Assembly: GCA_012295275.1 (NCBI GenBank)
Contig: CM022665.1
Span: 7,663,476-7,727,475, forward strand
Direction of reading: 5' to 3'
From: Chrysomallon squamiferum
Taxonomy: Eukaryota; Mollusca; Gastropoda; Neomphalida; Peltospiridae
Length of the DNA stretch: 64,000 nucleotides
Each line of letters opens with the position of its first letter. The first letter of the stretch is position 1. The position numbers and the translations under genes were made by a program. The notes beneath the pieces are model-generated. The model searched no databases. It had not been told where the DNA came from and saw only the letters and a program-made list of their open reading frames with translations. Shown in pieces: positions 24,291-38,194 of this stretch.

Positions 24291-26924
24291 AATGTGTCTT
24301 GTGTTATATACGTATCTATCGGTAGGCATCTGTATATATTAAGGATTTATAGATGGAAATAATATTTTAAGTATGTCTGTTAGAAAGACTTATGCGCAAA
24401 CAAAATTTAGTAATTAAAAATTTCGCAAAATGAAACAAACCCCACCCCAAAATTCGAAGAAAATAAAAATAAAATATATAGAGCACTTCGTCTTCGACAC
24501 AGATCATAACTATACATAATAAAATGATACATCGCGGACAGCTATTAACACTTGCATACAATAATGTCACACCTGTAATACTGCCTATGAGTGGCAAGAT
24601 GCCAAACGGCCATTGAAAACTATTAACTGTGCTTATTTGATAAATTTAAAACACCGGTCACATCGTTAATTTTAGAACTTCTTAACCCTTGAAAACGTGC
24701 GACAGTCACAAGTGTGCCATTCTGGGAGAAAATTCCGTACTAACAATCACCTTGTCTAAAGCAAGTGAAGTTAAGGACCCCATCGATTCCCGCGATGGGC
24801 CGAAAAGTATCGATTCTATCAGAAAAAGCACTCAATGCATTATTGCGTATTCCGGCCAGCTAATAGAATTGTAAAAGCATTACGACAAAGTTAAAGAACT
24901 GAACTAAAAACGTGAACACATCGCACTTGTTATAAAATTAATATTTACGACACCACGCCGGAAGTGTGTCGTAAACCGGTTTGGGGGAACGTGGAGACAA
25001 ATGGGGCCGAAATCCATTTAATCTACCCTAAGTGAATCTTATGAAAACCGAAAAGGGAGGCTGTTATATGTCATTCGAACAAGCAACTTTCATAATTTAA
25101 TCATTCGGTTGATGTAAGTTGCTTTGTACATAAGAGGATCGTTCTTGTAATTAGTTTTATTTGGACACTTTCTGATGTTTTTAGCATTTCGCAGGAAAAA
25201 AACAATAGTCAAAGAATTAAAAAATAAAAGAATCATATACACTATATTATTTCACAAAAAGCACGTAATCACTCACACGAACACACACACGCACATACAC
25301 ACATACACAATCACGCACAAACACACACATTTATACACATAACGTTTCTGTCGCTGCTTTATTGTTTTTCTGGATTTCTTTTTCTTTTATTATTTATTTA
25401 TTTATTTGGATATGTACTTCGATATTCATTTTTTAAATACTTCTACCGTTCTTTGAGTAAGTTATAGTTATTACCTTATAGACAGATAGATAAAGAAAAC
25501 AGTTTCATGGTATATTACTGAATAATATAACAGCGCAATAACACAGAAAATAACTTATATAATATTCAACATAAACTTATCTGTGATGGAATATATAAAA
25601 ATTAGTTTCAAACGAAAGTTTTTATATAAGATGAAAATATTTCGTGTATATATATATATTGAAGCCTTTGACATGTTTTTTAAAAACTGAATAAAATGTG
25701 ATGGTCACAGAGACTGCAATAAAGAGATTGTTTTCATAAAGAAAGAAAACAGAATGTTCTCGAAAAAAAAGAAGAAATAATTAAAATAACAGTTTAAAAA
25801 TCATACCTTTGAAAAGAAGATTTCCATGTACAAATCCACAATCAAGTGTATATCAGTTTTATGTATCCTTGCTTTTTAAGAACAACACGCACAGATGAAC
25901 AAACTTAATATTAAACTAAACTAGCACCTGATTGATGTCACTTGTGATACCAGCATGGGTAAGGTCTCGGCTAGTGTAATTATGTGAACCTATTCTTAAG
26001 TTTTTGAACGTTCGTGTTAATACAGGTTACTGACGTTACACTTCGCTAAATCATTCTGGCGTCCAGCTGTGAAGACAGATTTGTGTAATTATGCATTCAG
26101 CTATCCGTACGATCATTAACATATATACTGCAAGTCTATTCTTCATTCATTAATTAATTAATTAATTAATATTTATTTAATTTAATTTTTGTCCATTAAG
26201 AGAAAATGAATTAGTTTATATTTTTAAGCCTAATTCAGCAAGTGCGCAGATCATAACTTATTTTTGGACGCTGGCGTAAGTACAAATAAATAATTTTAAG
26301 TGCCAAAAAAAAAATATAGTTTGTTTCTAATAGACGCGGGTGCTTAACGAAAAGTTCATTTTCTTTATGCATGTGCATCTGTTTGTTTTCCTACCTTTCT
26401 TTTCTATTTAATTATTTTCTTTTGACTTCTTCAGAAATTTAGGACAATATGTGCACGCATGTAGTTATGTGTGTACGTATATGTTTCTGTATGTATGTAT
26501 TTGTGTATGAGTATGTGTATGGTGTGTGTGTTTGTGTGTGTCATTTTGTATATCAACCAAAGCTACATATAGAAAATAGACTCATCCTAATGTTTTTTTG
26601 TTGTTGTTGTTTTGTTTTTTGTAAAATTAAACACACCATAGAACTTGTTACAATATAACTTTATTTTGATTTATTTGTAGGTGTAATCAATATCTGTGCT
26701 GTGACCGAAGCACGCTTGGTTACATATTTACAAACAGATTACAATGCTACACTGAACAATCAGCCGGAACGACCAAGGTCTTCAACAGATGTATATACAG
26801 ATATCTTATTATAAACGCTTCAATGAATAACAGTAAGTCAAATGATAAATAAAGATTTATGATAAAGGCAGTATCTGATTTTAAAAAGTCTTTTTCTGCT
26901 TCTTCTTCGTCTTCTTCGTACTAC

Positions 26925-26936
26925 TATTACTACTAA

Positions 26937-27000
<64 letters not shown>
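26925..27000. repeat. (CTA)n trinucleotide array
   Basis: ACT/CTA triplets run from about 26930 to 27000 with a few interruptions. The minus strand reads as poly-Ser. Confidence 0.93.
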
Positions 27001-27123
27001 GGTGCTGGTGCTGTTGTTAGCTGTTGTTTTACTGTTCTTGTTATAGAGAAAACGACCCACTTCAGTGTAAAATCGTTTAAAAATGTTAAAATTCATTTTC
27101 TAAAATAATTCCACTTTAACTTG

Positions 27124-27149
27124 ATGTGTGTGTGTGTGTGTGTGTGTGT
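27124..27149. repeat. (GT)n microsatellite
   Basis: A short uninterrupted GT dinucleotide tract of about 26 bp. Confidence 0.93.
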
Positions 27150-27208
27150 ATTCAAAGTAACTGTAAAATTAAATATCCATTAATTTTTCATTTTCCCCTT
27201 TACACCAA

Positions 27209-27211
<3 letters not shown>

Positions 27212-27291
<80 letters not shown>
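27212..27291. repeat. (CT)n microsatellite
   Basis: About 80 bp of uninterrupted CT dinucleotides. The minus strand encodes Arg-Glu repeats only. Confidence 0.97.
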
Positions 27292-27294
<3 letters not shown>

Positions 27295-27978
27295 AAATAG
27301 TTCTATCTCCCACCGTCTCTCTTTCGTGCTCGCTATATCCCTTTCTCTCCTTCTCCGTAAAGAATACAAACTGTTACTCTATCAGCTTGAATTGAATCAA
27401 ACACTTCAAACAATTCAATTGGCTCTAATCTTTGATCTCAGTGTCCACTTCCGAGTATTTTACAGCTCTCGTGTGTCTACTAAATGTCGATTTCCTTCAC
27501 TGTTAACATTTCATATTGTTTTTTCAACGATATCTTTACCAATCATCCAAGCAGAAAACGAAATCGCATCTCCTCTTCACTGAGAAAACTTTAAGACAAG
27601 ACTCTAATAAAGGTGATCGAGCTGGGAATCAACCTAACATTTTCTAAATGCCAATATTTGAAATTGCTCCCGTTATTGTAATAATATTAGGTAAAGCTGG
27701 ACCAACGTGCAACAATTCAGACCAGTGCGCGAGATAATGAAAAGTTTAACAGATTCATTTAGATCTAGGATGAGTATACGGAAATTAATAGTTCTTTGGA
27801 GACCGCCGAGTGCAACTTTTGTCAAACTGATAAAAAAAATTATTAACTTTTGCTCCAAATGCGTAATAAATGTTCTTGTGGGTTTATAAGACACATATGC
27901 ATAATCATCGGAAAAATTCGGTTAAGGTAGAACAGTAAATATAATTATATGCATATATCAGCACCTTATTAATAAGTT

Positions 27979-27989
27979 TGATAGATAGA

Positions 27990-28057
<68 letters not shown>

Positions 28058-28070
28058 TAGGTAGATAGAG
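27979..28070. repeat. (GATA)n(GACA)n compound microsatellite
   Basis: GATA tetranucleotides (27980-28008) change to GACA (28009-28056) and back to degenerate GATA/GTAG. Confidence 0.96.
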
Positions 28071-28079
28071 ACACAGAAA

Positions 28080-28939
28080 GATAGACAAAAAAGAGAGGTA
28101 ATAATTGGTCTATATTTTCTTAGTCTTTTTTTTTTCATGTAAAAAAAAGAAAAAGAACTTGACTGATTATTAGGCTAGTTTGTCATTCTAAATCATTAAC
28201 ACGGATTTTTTTTTCTTTCTATAAGTTATCTCTCATTAATCATATATGATTCGATAACCAGTCAGAAAATTCAATCATTCGAAAATAACGACAACGAAAC
28301 AAAGCAGACGCGGACTAACTGGTCATTTTGGTTCCAAACCAGCTGACCGATTTCACCACGCCGATGTACGGGTTGATAAAAAATGGGTCATCCTCAACAA
28401 TTTGCTAAACTGCTTTTGTGAAAATGGATGGCTTTTCGTGTTAGTTTCAGAAGACTGATGTTAAACAATGAAAGTATACCAATGACTGACAGTTTGTAAA
28501 TGGTTACGTGCTGGAAATAACAGCTTCATCCACGCCGAGTTAGAAACTCGTGTACATAACGGTAATTGCGACTTCGTTTCGGCCGTTAGATGTGGTGTTA
28601 GGAGGGACATTTTGCTAATTAATCTAATGGAAGGCAAAGCGAGTCAGCGTATGTCTGTGAACGGCTCGGTGCTCGAATGTCATTCGCGGTAAACACACCG
28701 CACGCGTTTTATATGTAATACCCGCCATTTTAATTTGACAGACTTCATAACAGACGAACGGCTCGAGTCGGATTTCATTTGGTGAACCTTGTGAAACCCC
28801 CTGGTACTCTTTGTTCACACCTTGGTTAATAAAATGTCATTATTTCTTTAATTTTTGTATTAAATAGTAGACATGGGCATTTATTTCAAAATTTTAAACA
28901 TGTTGCCTTATTTGAAATTTGTTGAGCATTCCTCAGTAT

Positions 28940-28985
<46 letters not shown>

Positions 28986-31100
28986 CAGTACATAAACTTT
29001 GATATTTTTTCTCTCTATTTGATTTTACAAGATGACGTCATACGAGTTGTTATTTTGCTGTTATATTTTATTACTAGATAAGACTGATCTTAAATAAATA
29101 AAACAAATTAATAATAATAATATTGATATCAACAATAATAACAACCATAAAAAAAAAATGAATTCAGAATGTATTTTAATTACTTCTTGAAATCATGAAA
29201 AAAGTGTGGTGGGGGAGAGAAAGTTACGCAACGGGATGAAGAATATACGTGATGTTCTCACGTTATCACACAAACCAGCAAAATCCATAAAAACCTGCAT
29301 TTATCCCGCTGCGCAAACTTCGGAATTGGTGTTTACTTTCCTAAAAGTTTCCTTCAATATCAGCGCCCAACCAAAATAAAAGAAGATAGGGCATTTACGT
29401 TTAAATTGACAGAATCATTGGGGATATTTATCCAAGGATATCCGAATCTTGAAATATCAGATCATCTACACTGAAGTCAGTGATTAGAATTTCCTCTCAA
29501 TGAACCCGCTTCCACTCTCTTATTACTAGAACCCGCTTTTCTTGTGGTCCCGTGTAATTAGAAGCGCTGTTGTTTCTTTTGTGTGGGCTGATCCTGCCAT
29601 TCTATGGCGCTTCTTGTGGCGGTCAGTGAAACCGGAGGCCGTGTTTGACAAACCGACTCGTGCCGCTCTGCTGATGCCGTCATCAATCAAATAGGCTGTT
29701 ACTATTAGGCTAACTGCACTTATCGATTAGCTTGTCCTCCCGTAATCTTTTCAACGTGTCATCTACTGCAGTAAATTCGCTGCAGTCGAACAATGTTTTA
29801 AGAGAGAAGAAATTCTTATCGTTTGGAAGAGGTGTCTCCATTTTTTTGAAAGACGCCGTTAGACGAACTAATAATATTACGGTTGTTGATGATAAATATA
29901 CTTCTAGTCTGATGTTTAGAGAGAGTAACGGCAGCTAGCTCCGTGTTTGTGTGTCTGTATGTGTTAGTGTGTGTCAGTATGTGTTTGTGAGTGTGTATGT
30001 GTGTGTGTGTGTGTCTATAGATGTATAGTGACTTATATGGGGAATGTCAAACACAATATTAGCAATCGGTTCTTGAATCAAATTAACAAAGAAATAATTC
30101 AAACACGTTTACTTTTTTCTTCCTTTAGATGCTACATAAATACAAAAATAATTTTTTAGCTAAAACTGAAAAAAAGAAAGATGATTACACGATTATAACA
30201 GAGAACACGGTGGACAGAGACAATCTGGTTTATAAAGCCCCGATTGATGTTTTTATTTCTAATGGTGTCCTCTTTTCCGCCCAAGGTCTCCTACGCTTAT
30301 GCATATCTTGTGTAAATCTGTTATCTTAATATCCTAACACATTATCTAGTTATTCTGCTACTGAGGATCGATCGTGAAACCTCCAGCGCTGAAGACTGAC
30401 AGAATTCCACTGATCTACATACTGATCCTGTGAGTGACAGTGGTCAAACACGACTCAGAATGAAATGATCATTATTATATTGCACACCATGCGAAAAACC
30501 GCGAGAATCGATAGAGTCAACATTTAAAATGTCATCTAGGGATTTCAATGATTCATTGATGTCTTAAATCTTACCCATTATTAACACGCTAATACGCGGC
30601 TGAGCAGCTGATAGAGACACGGTGTCACTTCAGTTTGACCACTGTCCCTTCGTTTTGTCTCAGTTACCTTTTACTCCAAGCTGTTTTAAGTACCTGCTTA
30701 TGGCTATGTACATTAATTTATGTTGTACATATACATAAATATACAGCAGCAAACACACACCAATCTGTTTGTCTGTCTGTCTACCAATATACGTGCACCC
30801 GTTTTATATATATATATATATATATATTTATAAATTGCAACTGATCATTAAAGTCATGAAATGTTTTTGCTGTCTGTGGAAAAGTTACATTAAAAGATTC
30901 CTTTCAACTACTGGGAAAATGAAACACTTTCCTCTGATGAAGTCATATGAGAAATAAAAATTATCATCACACAGCATCCATTGCCATCAGATGTTGTAAT
31001 ATCATCAAACAAGACAAGTATATTTTCAACTACGTTGTTTATGACTCAAAACTAGCTTTGCTGCTAGTTAGGTTTACACAGTCACCCGTCTCTACAAGAC
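28080..31100. other. Intergenic with (AAT)n and two complex islands, no gene recognised
   Basis: (AAT)n occupies 28938-28984 and GT-rich repeats 29945-30015. Two complex, GC-richer islands stand out: about 28290-28830 and about 29260-29930. The second includes CGTGTAATTA (29551-29560), CATCAATCAAATAGG (from 29681) and ATCGATTAG. Open frames in these islands (up to about 85 codons, both strands) resemble nothing I know. They could be conserved non-coding elements. Confidence 0.5.
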
Positions 31101-31104
31101 AACG

Positions 31105-31830
31105 TATTCCTGTTTACCCGTCAAGTGCTTGCTATGTTTACATGTTAACTATATATAGTATATTATGTTTACAAAAAAAACTTATTGTTGTTTACCCATC
31201 AAGTGTTTGAAACGTTTATATATTAACTATACATTATGTTTACAAACCAGTTTGTTGTTTACATATCAAGTGTTTGCTATGTTTATATATTAACTATACA
31301 TTATGTTTACTAAACAACGTACTGTTTACAAAACGACAGCTTACCATATTAACAAACCAGCTGCTTGTTGTTACTTGTGAAATACGAGCTATGTTTACAT
31401 ATCAACTGTTTACCATGTTTACATATATCAACAACTTGTCTCGTTTGGGTATCAAGATATGTTTACAGATTAGCTGTTTGTTGTTTACTTTACAACTAGA
31501 GGTCATGATATGTTTTCAGATGGAAAGCCTTTCACATACATCAACCAGCAGCTTGTTATAAATAAAATTTGTAAAATTTCTTCATTTCATTCTGTGTATT
31601 ATTCTTACGCCATTGGTCAGAACATGAGCGCCAATAAAATTCTGTTGCTTTCTGCTCGCAGTATTCATTATTTAAATGGTTTTCATTTCACGTGTTCTTT
31701 AGACTGTCAAATCAACCTTTCTCCTATGTTTATTCATCATTCCTTCTCTGTTACATATCAAATGATCTCCATGTTTACAAATAATCGGTGGTTGTTTGCA
31801 CTTCAAATTATTCACTTGATATGTTTACAA
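31105..31830 (+). repeat. Diverged ~67-bp tandem repeat rich in TGTTTAC (forkhead-type) motifs
   Basis: TGTTTAC occurs 13 times on the plus strand between 31111 and 31488, and again at 31772 and 31822; no other part of the window shows this density. Three units starting at 31111, 31189 and 31256 (spacing 78 and 67 bp, next start 31323) share TGTTTACMYRTCAAGTG, then a run containing TATTAACTAT, then TATGTTTAC. Later units are more diverged. TGTTTAC is the core of the forkhead (FOX) consensus. Binding is inference; the tandem organisation is visible directly. Confidence 0.75.
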
Positions 31831-32139
31831 ATTCAACTATATCGCGTTACAAAATAGCAATATTTATAGCACAAAACAAACTGGTAACCGAGTAGTATCA
31901 ACTGGTTGATACATTAGCTTATCTCGTATTTACAAACCAGTTGTTCGCTATACTACAAATTAGCTATTAACCGAATATCAGATGAAAGTTTTTGCAACAT
32001 GTACCATGCGTTAACAAAGAAATATGATGACAACCAAAGTTGCCAAACACTCATCACATTCGTAAATCATCTGCTTACCAGTCTAAAAATCAGTTCGTTA
32101 CGTTTATTAATCAGTCACTAGTTGTAAAAAGTTTACAGT

Positions 32140-32250
32140 TTTGTGTAGATAGACAGACAGACAGACAGACAGAAAGATAGTCGGACAGACAGACAGACAG
32201 TCAGTCAGAGACCGACAGAAAAACAGACAGACAGACAGACAGATAGACTG
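32140..32250. repeat. (GACA)n microsatellite, interrupted
   Basis: GACA tetranucleotides appear in three blocks (about 32150-32172, 32183-32200 and 32224-32242) separated by diverged copies. Confidence 0.93.
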
Positions 32251-32259
32251 ATTGTTTGA

Positions 32260-32828
32260 CTGATTGAAATATGCAGTTCATTCTTTTTTTTTCCTGAGCA
32301 CGGTTACAAAAGAGTGTTCTAAGTGTCAGAACAAATTTCGAGTAAAATTTAGATATCCTTTAAAGAAAAAACCCAAACATTACATTTAATGATAAACTTT
32401 CCTTTGCAATGACTGGCGCGGACAGATAAATTCTGATTATAATATTTGGCAAATTGATTTTCTCCATAATAAAACAGACCCGATGTGACAGCAAACATCA
32501 TTTTCCTGTTGAAAAAGATATATATTTATAGTTGATATCCATCGACCTTCAGCGGTCTTTGACCCAGTGCCTCTCCCCCAGCCCAGTGGACACGTCAAAG
32601 CGTTGATTAAAACGTGATCAATGTACATGGTTTAAGAACGAGCTGGAGAAGATATGGACGGCATGCTTTTAAGGAAATAACATGCAGTTTCGCATATTAA
32701 TCTTCACGTAATCCGCCACTCACGGGCCTGCATTACAAAAGTGTCGTGGAAAATGAATTTCGTGCTGAAATGTGAATCGCAAACAACAATTTATTAAATT
32801 TACGTGTTCCAATAATTCGGCAGTGAGC

Positions 32829-32862
<34 letters not shown>

Positions 32863-33010
32863 CCTCTGAAAATTTATGGCATATTGAAAATGTTCGAATT
32901 TATGGTTTTCGATCACTTTGGAAAAAAAAAAAAAATGAATAACGGTTATTATTTTTTAACATATGTTTTTTAATGTTTTCATTTTTGTCTTAATATTAAA
33001 TATGTTAGGG

Positions 33011-33045
<35 letters not shown>

Positions 33046-33177
33046 CTTAGAATTATTTACTATCTGATCAATATATGCAATATAAAGATATTTTATAGTA
33101 TTAAGCAGAACTGTATAAAAGTAACCTTCGTGTATTTACATACCGGAGAATTCAGGATATTTAAAAAAAAAAAAAAT

Positions 33178-33212
<35 letters not shown>

Positions 33213-34314
33213 TGAAAGATTAATTATAATTATTGTGATAATCTTTGAGAAAGTGATTTGGATTTAGAACTGGATGTGCTTATATCTTTATGTCACAAAA
33301 GGAAATGCAAAGTTAAAAAGCGTCGTACATTCAGTACTCCATTGAATTAAAAGCAAAAACATTCAGGATAGTTTTCTTTTTAACTCAAAAGGGCGTTGTT
33401 CTGAGGAAGAAAAATAAAAGAAGGAAGAAAGAAAAAGCAAGAGTGACAGAAAAAAGCAAGCAGGCACGCAAGGAAGGAAGTTAATAACAAGAAGATAATT
33501 TTATTCCGCTAACTGTTCGTAAGACTGGATCGAGAGAGACTTAGCGCGCAAAGGTTACATTCGACTGGTTGTTATAATTTTAACACTGACGTTAGTACTG
33601 TTACACAAATATCACTTTTCTTCTTTACTGTCTCTCTGATGGAAAAAGGTTTAAGAATATTTTACTGTTGTCAGCTGATACTCTTAAGTGAAGTACTTCG
33701 CGATTCTGGAAGTGTCGAAGTTCTCTATCATTCAGGAAATGAAAGTCAGTCTGTCAAAAATGGCCTTCATTTTGGCTCAAAAGTCTGCTAAAAGTGCAGC
33801 GAGAAAGACTACCGTCTAAAAACCGCCGGATCAAATGCAATTAAATTTGCCAAGAAAGTTATCAAAATGTTGTCCAGTTCCCGACGATATTACAGAGACC
33901 CCAGTCTTAATATGACAAAGAGCGCCATCAGTCAGAAAACATGCAAGACTCGTGGAAATCAATTCGCGCGCCATTACCCGCCAAAGCTGATCGAGCATAC
34001 GTAATGTTGGGGTAAATAGACACACAGACGAAGCATTCTTTTACGCAGATTACAAAATGTGCCTGACTGTTCTAAAATTAAGTGATTTAGTGGTCTTAAC
34101 TTTCGGTTGGTGGCCTCTTCATACAGTATTTGACGCTAATTTGTACAGAATGTCACAAATGGTTCCGTTAATGTGTCTAATTTACCCAATTGTTTATTAC
34201 AAATCGTTGTTTGTTGACAGCAAGTATTATAAATCGACGTTGGGATACTGAGCTTGGCTTATACGTACCTGGTGTTTTCTCTTTATTTATTTCTTCTTCT
34301 TGTGCTTATTTTTA

Positions 34315-34346
<32 letters not shown>

Positions 34347-36639
34347 TTTTTTTTTTTTTTTTGATTTAACGAACACACACACACACATACACATATAATA
34401 TATATCTTTAATTCCAAAAGTGCAGTATAATAAAATTTATTAGCCCTCTTTTCTTTTTCTTTTATTCTTTATAACTCGTTTTTTTTTTTTTTTCTCCTTT
34501 CTGCGTACCTTCTAAAATATATTTTGTTTAATATTTTTAATGTTGATGTCAAATTATGTATGAATGCAGTAACTTCAATAACTTGAGAATAAAAGCAAAA
34601 ATAGAATAAAAGAACATTCATAGCAAACTGACAGTGTGAATTTTAAAAAGTCAAACTACTTACATATCTGTAGTGCACACAACCTAATTTCTGGCTTCTA
34701 TCTTGACGGATTCCAATCAAATGAATTGCCTCAGAGACTTTCAAGATTTATGAAATACTGTGCCTTATATTCCTAATCCTAGCAAGAATCACATCGTAAC
34801 ATGTTCTATGTCGATGAAGTCTTAACACCTTAAGGAGTAGATTTATTTACTTAACAAGGCCAGTATTGCTTCATAATACGTAAATGACAATTGTAATACG
34901 TAAACGACAATGGTGAAATGAAAACGTATCGCAGTGTTATGTGTAATCTGCTCTAATAGCTAACACCTGTTTTGATATGCCTGAACAGATGGAATGAAAT
35001 ACAAAATATTACATATTAAAAACATCGGTGCATGACTCTTCGATTTATTCCATTTATAAAGATATTTTTCATAACTGAATATAGGGGAAACGGCGTAAAA
35101 CTTTCATTATGGAATCAGTTCGTTTAAGAGAAAAGTATGTCGAATACGTAAAGGTCTGTTTGATGCAAGTAGAAAATGTTTAAATTAATCTTTTATATTT
35201 AGAAGTGTTAAAAATAAATTAATACTTTTAAATATACAATTGTTTTATATCAATGAGCAGAACAATAACGTACTGTAAATAGTGTACTCTATTTGCAATG
35301 ATCTTCATTAATGTACGATACTGGTGTTTTGTTTTTCGTCTTTATATGAAAACCTCGAATCAAACATAAAAAGTAACAAAGGACAAACAAATTTTAAAAT
35401 TCGAAATCTCTATAAAGTATAATAATTTATACATAAGTTTATTTAATGGTAATAAAAATTGTGAATGTTATTTCAGATCCTGAATGCGGAATGCGATTAT
35501 GCTTTTCAGAACCAGCATATTCAGTGCTTAATATTGTCCGGTTGAGCAACCAAGATCTAAATTAAAGAAGTTAATTGCTAATGACATATTGTTAACGGAT
35601 TCCTCAAGTACATTTCGGTGAACCTCTGACAGCGAATTGGATTTATAATGGTTAATTAGAGACCAAAAAAAAAATTCATTTAAGCTCTTTACTTCTTAAA
35701 TACTTCGAAGAAACCATTTGCATACATATTACGAAATAAACGAATATGAGAGATTCGGTTATTTCTGCAAACTGTGCAAACAACAAACATTTTTACCAAG
35801 CGACACAAAATAACTGAAGACTTCTGCTGAGCAGACGACAAAGAAGCCATTACTTAATTGCAGAAGTATTGTTAATATCACAGAGCACGTGAGGAAAGCT
35901 GGAAGAGAAAGAGCCAAGTTTGGTCAATCTGAGCAGGATTCATAGAAACGGTTTCACTCATTCATATTGAGTAATGGCTCAAATAGACCAAGATGTGCCA
36001 GAAGAGAACAAATGTTACTCACACCACCAGAAACCACCGATATGAATAACTGAAACGAGACTCCGTGCCCTATATCCTGCTAGTTCTGATCATTTGTGTA
36101 ATGTTCTCGTTGTGTTTATTCTGCCTGCAGGTAATACGATAAAAATGCCCCATATCTAAAAATCAAAGCAAAACTGTTCGAACATCACAATCATTTTAGA
36201 AGCTTATGGAATATCTCCTTTTTCGCAAAAGCGGATTATAAGTTAATACTTGCTTGCGATGAAACAGATTTATTACAGTTGTGAATGCCTTAAAAGTATT
36301 TCTTTCTGAAAAAGGCCATGAATATTTTTTAATTTATTTATTTTGAGACCAGTGTTTATGATGATTATGAGTTAGATATTGTCTGTATCTGGGATCTGAA
36401 AATATCACCTAAATGATATGCATGCCTTCGAAAACAAGCGCAAATTTAATTAATTGATCTTCAGAAATATCACATATGTCTTTAACTCTAGGGTCAAACG
36501 TCATTTCAGATGAGTTATATGTGCTCTGATATAACAACTACAAGAAAAACTAAATACATCGTAAATTAAACGCATTCTGTACTAAAATGTTTCCTTCGAA
36601 GTTATTGCCTGTAATCTAAATATTCATATCCATACGCTA

Positions 36640-36670
<31 letters not shown>

Positions 36671-37890
36671 GATGAATTTTTTTCACTGCAGGCAGTAATA
36701 TTAGAGAAGCTATTTTCTTTATTATTGTTATGTTATATATTTATTTCTATGTTAGATGCTGCTTATGTAGAGTCACGGTTGTTGCTTGTTTGTTTTTGTT
36801 GTAGTTGCTGTCTTGGTCTTTTTTCTTCTTTTTTTAACTTCATTAGCTCGTACTCAAGTACAGTTCAGACCATTTATTTTTAAATACCAAACCTTTCTGT
36901 TAACTCAAAATAATTACAAAATATGTTTAATCTGTATATTCAAACCAAAGCATATGTTTCACGGCGCGGCTTAAAACAAAACGTCGAATAAATGTCTGTT
37001 CTAATAATAATATTCATTCATCTCAGGCAAAACGAGGCGCCAGAACTCACCAAGTAAAGAAAAGAAACTCTGTCAACCAATCATCTTGTTCCTTGCATAC
37101 GATTCATTTCTTGATAAAAACATGTTTCCAGTTATTTTTTCAATTATGAAACAAGTCTTCCTAAGAAACAAGTCTTTTAATCGCCATGTGAAAATATTTT
37201 ACGTTTATTTTCGTAAAATTATTTAAGGTGTGTTTTCGTTAAAACGATACGTAATACAGCAAAAACAATGATGACTAACTTTTGGTCGTAATAGTGCATC
37301 AGATATTTTCTGATATCGATATATTAACATTAACGTAAATATTTAAACAAAGGTATGTACATTAAAATTCATATCTTAATATTCCAAATTTAAAAAAAAA
37401 AAAAAAAAAAGGAAAATGAAGGTAGTGTTTCAGCACTATAATGACCTTTACATTATTAATGCCCTTGTAGCGGCTTATGCTTATTTTACCAACATCAGTG
37501 ACAGTAACTACATCAAAAGGTTATTTTGGTCACCAGCTGAAATAGATTTACGTCATGTAGTGCGTCATACCTGTCAGTTTACTCATCAGATGTTAATATA
37601 ATTATTACAATGCCAATTTACATAATCATTACATATTTTGTTTTGTTTTATTTGACCGTGTGTATGCGTGTGCGAGTTATTGCCTTTGTTTATAAATTCG
37701 ACGAAATATGTATTTTGATACGTTTGTCAGCAATTTCTCAAAACAGAAGCTAACTTTTGATGATTTTCAACATAGTTATGTGGTAAAAAAGACTCCTTCA
37801 TTGATAAATAGCAAGTTAAAATAAATATAAAAGTTAAAATATAGAATATAAAAAATTAACATTAGGGTGACAGAGGATCCTTATTTAAAC
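32260..37890. other. Intergenic, no gene recognised
   Basis: Poly-T at 32831-32862, poly-A at 33011-33043, (TTA)n at 33181-33211 and 34317-34346, poly-T at about 36641-36664 and poly-A at about 37392-37410 are the main repeats. The rest is AT-rich unique sequence. A direct repeat TAATACGTAAAYGACAATKG occurs twice near 34876 and 34895. About 32640-32825 and 33800-34030 are more complex islands. No coding exon was recognised. Confidence 0.55.
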
Positions 37891-37899
37891 CACATATAT

Positions 37900-38190
37900 A
37901 TACCTACATGAATGCATATAGCTACCTGCTTACCTATATCCATACACATGCACACAAGCATACATAAATACATACACACGTATACACATACATACATACG
38001 TACATACATATGCACACAAGCATACATACATGCATAATACATACATACATACATACATACGTATACATATAAATACATATATATATACATACATACATAC
38101 ATACATACGTATACATATAAATACATATATATATATACACACATACATACATACATACATACATATATACAGACATACATACATAAAAAG
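37900..38190. repeat. (CATA)n complex microsatellite with an internal duplication
   Basis: CATA tetranucleotides and ACAC blocks run for about 290 bp. A larger unit (CATACGTATACATATAAATA, then TATATA and CATAC repeats) is duplicated at about 38055 and 38105. Open frames on both strands are purely repeat-derived. Confidence 0.93.
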
Positions 38191-38194
38191 CCGG

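Larger units (their letters stand above)
22600..26920. other. Intergenic with microsatellites, no gene recognised
   Basis: It contains (GA)n at 23569-23657, (AAT)n/(ATT)n at 24222-24290, (AC)n at 25280-25335 and (GT)n around 26450-26540. A more complex patch lies at 24650-25130, where none of the frames is convincing. No RNA gene was recognised. Confidence 0.55.
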
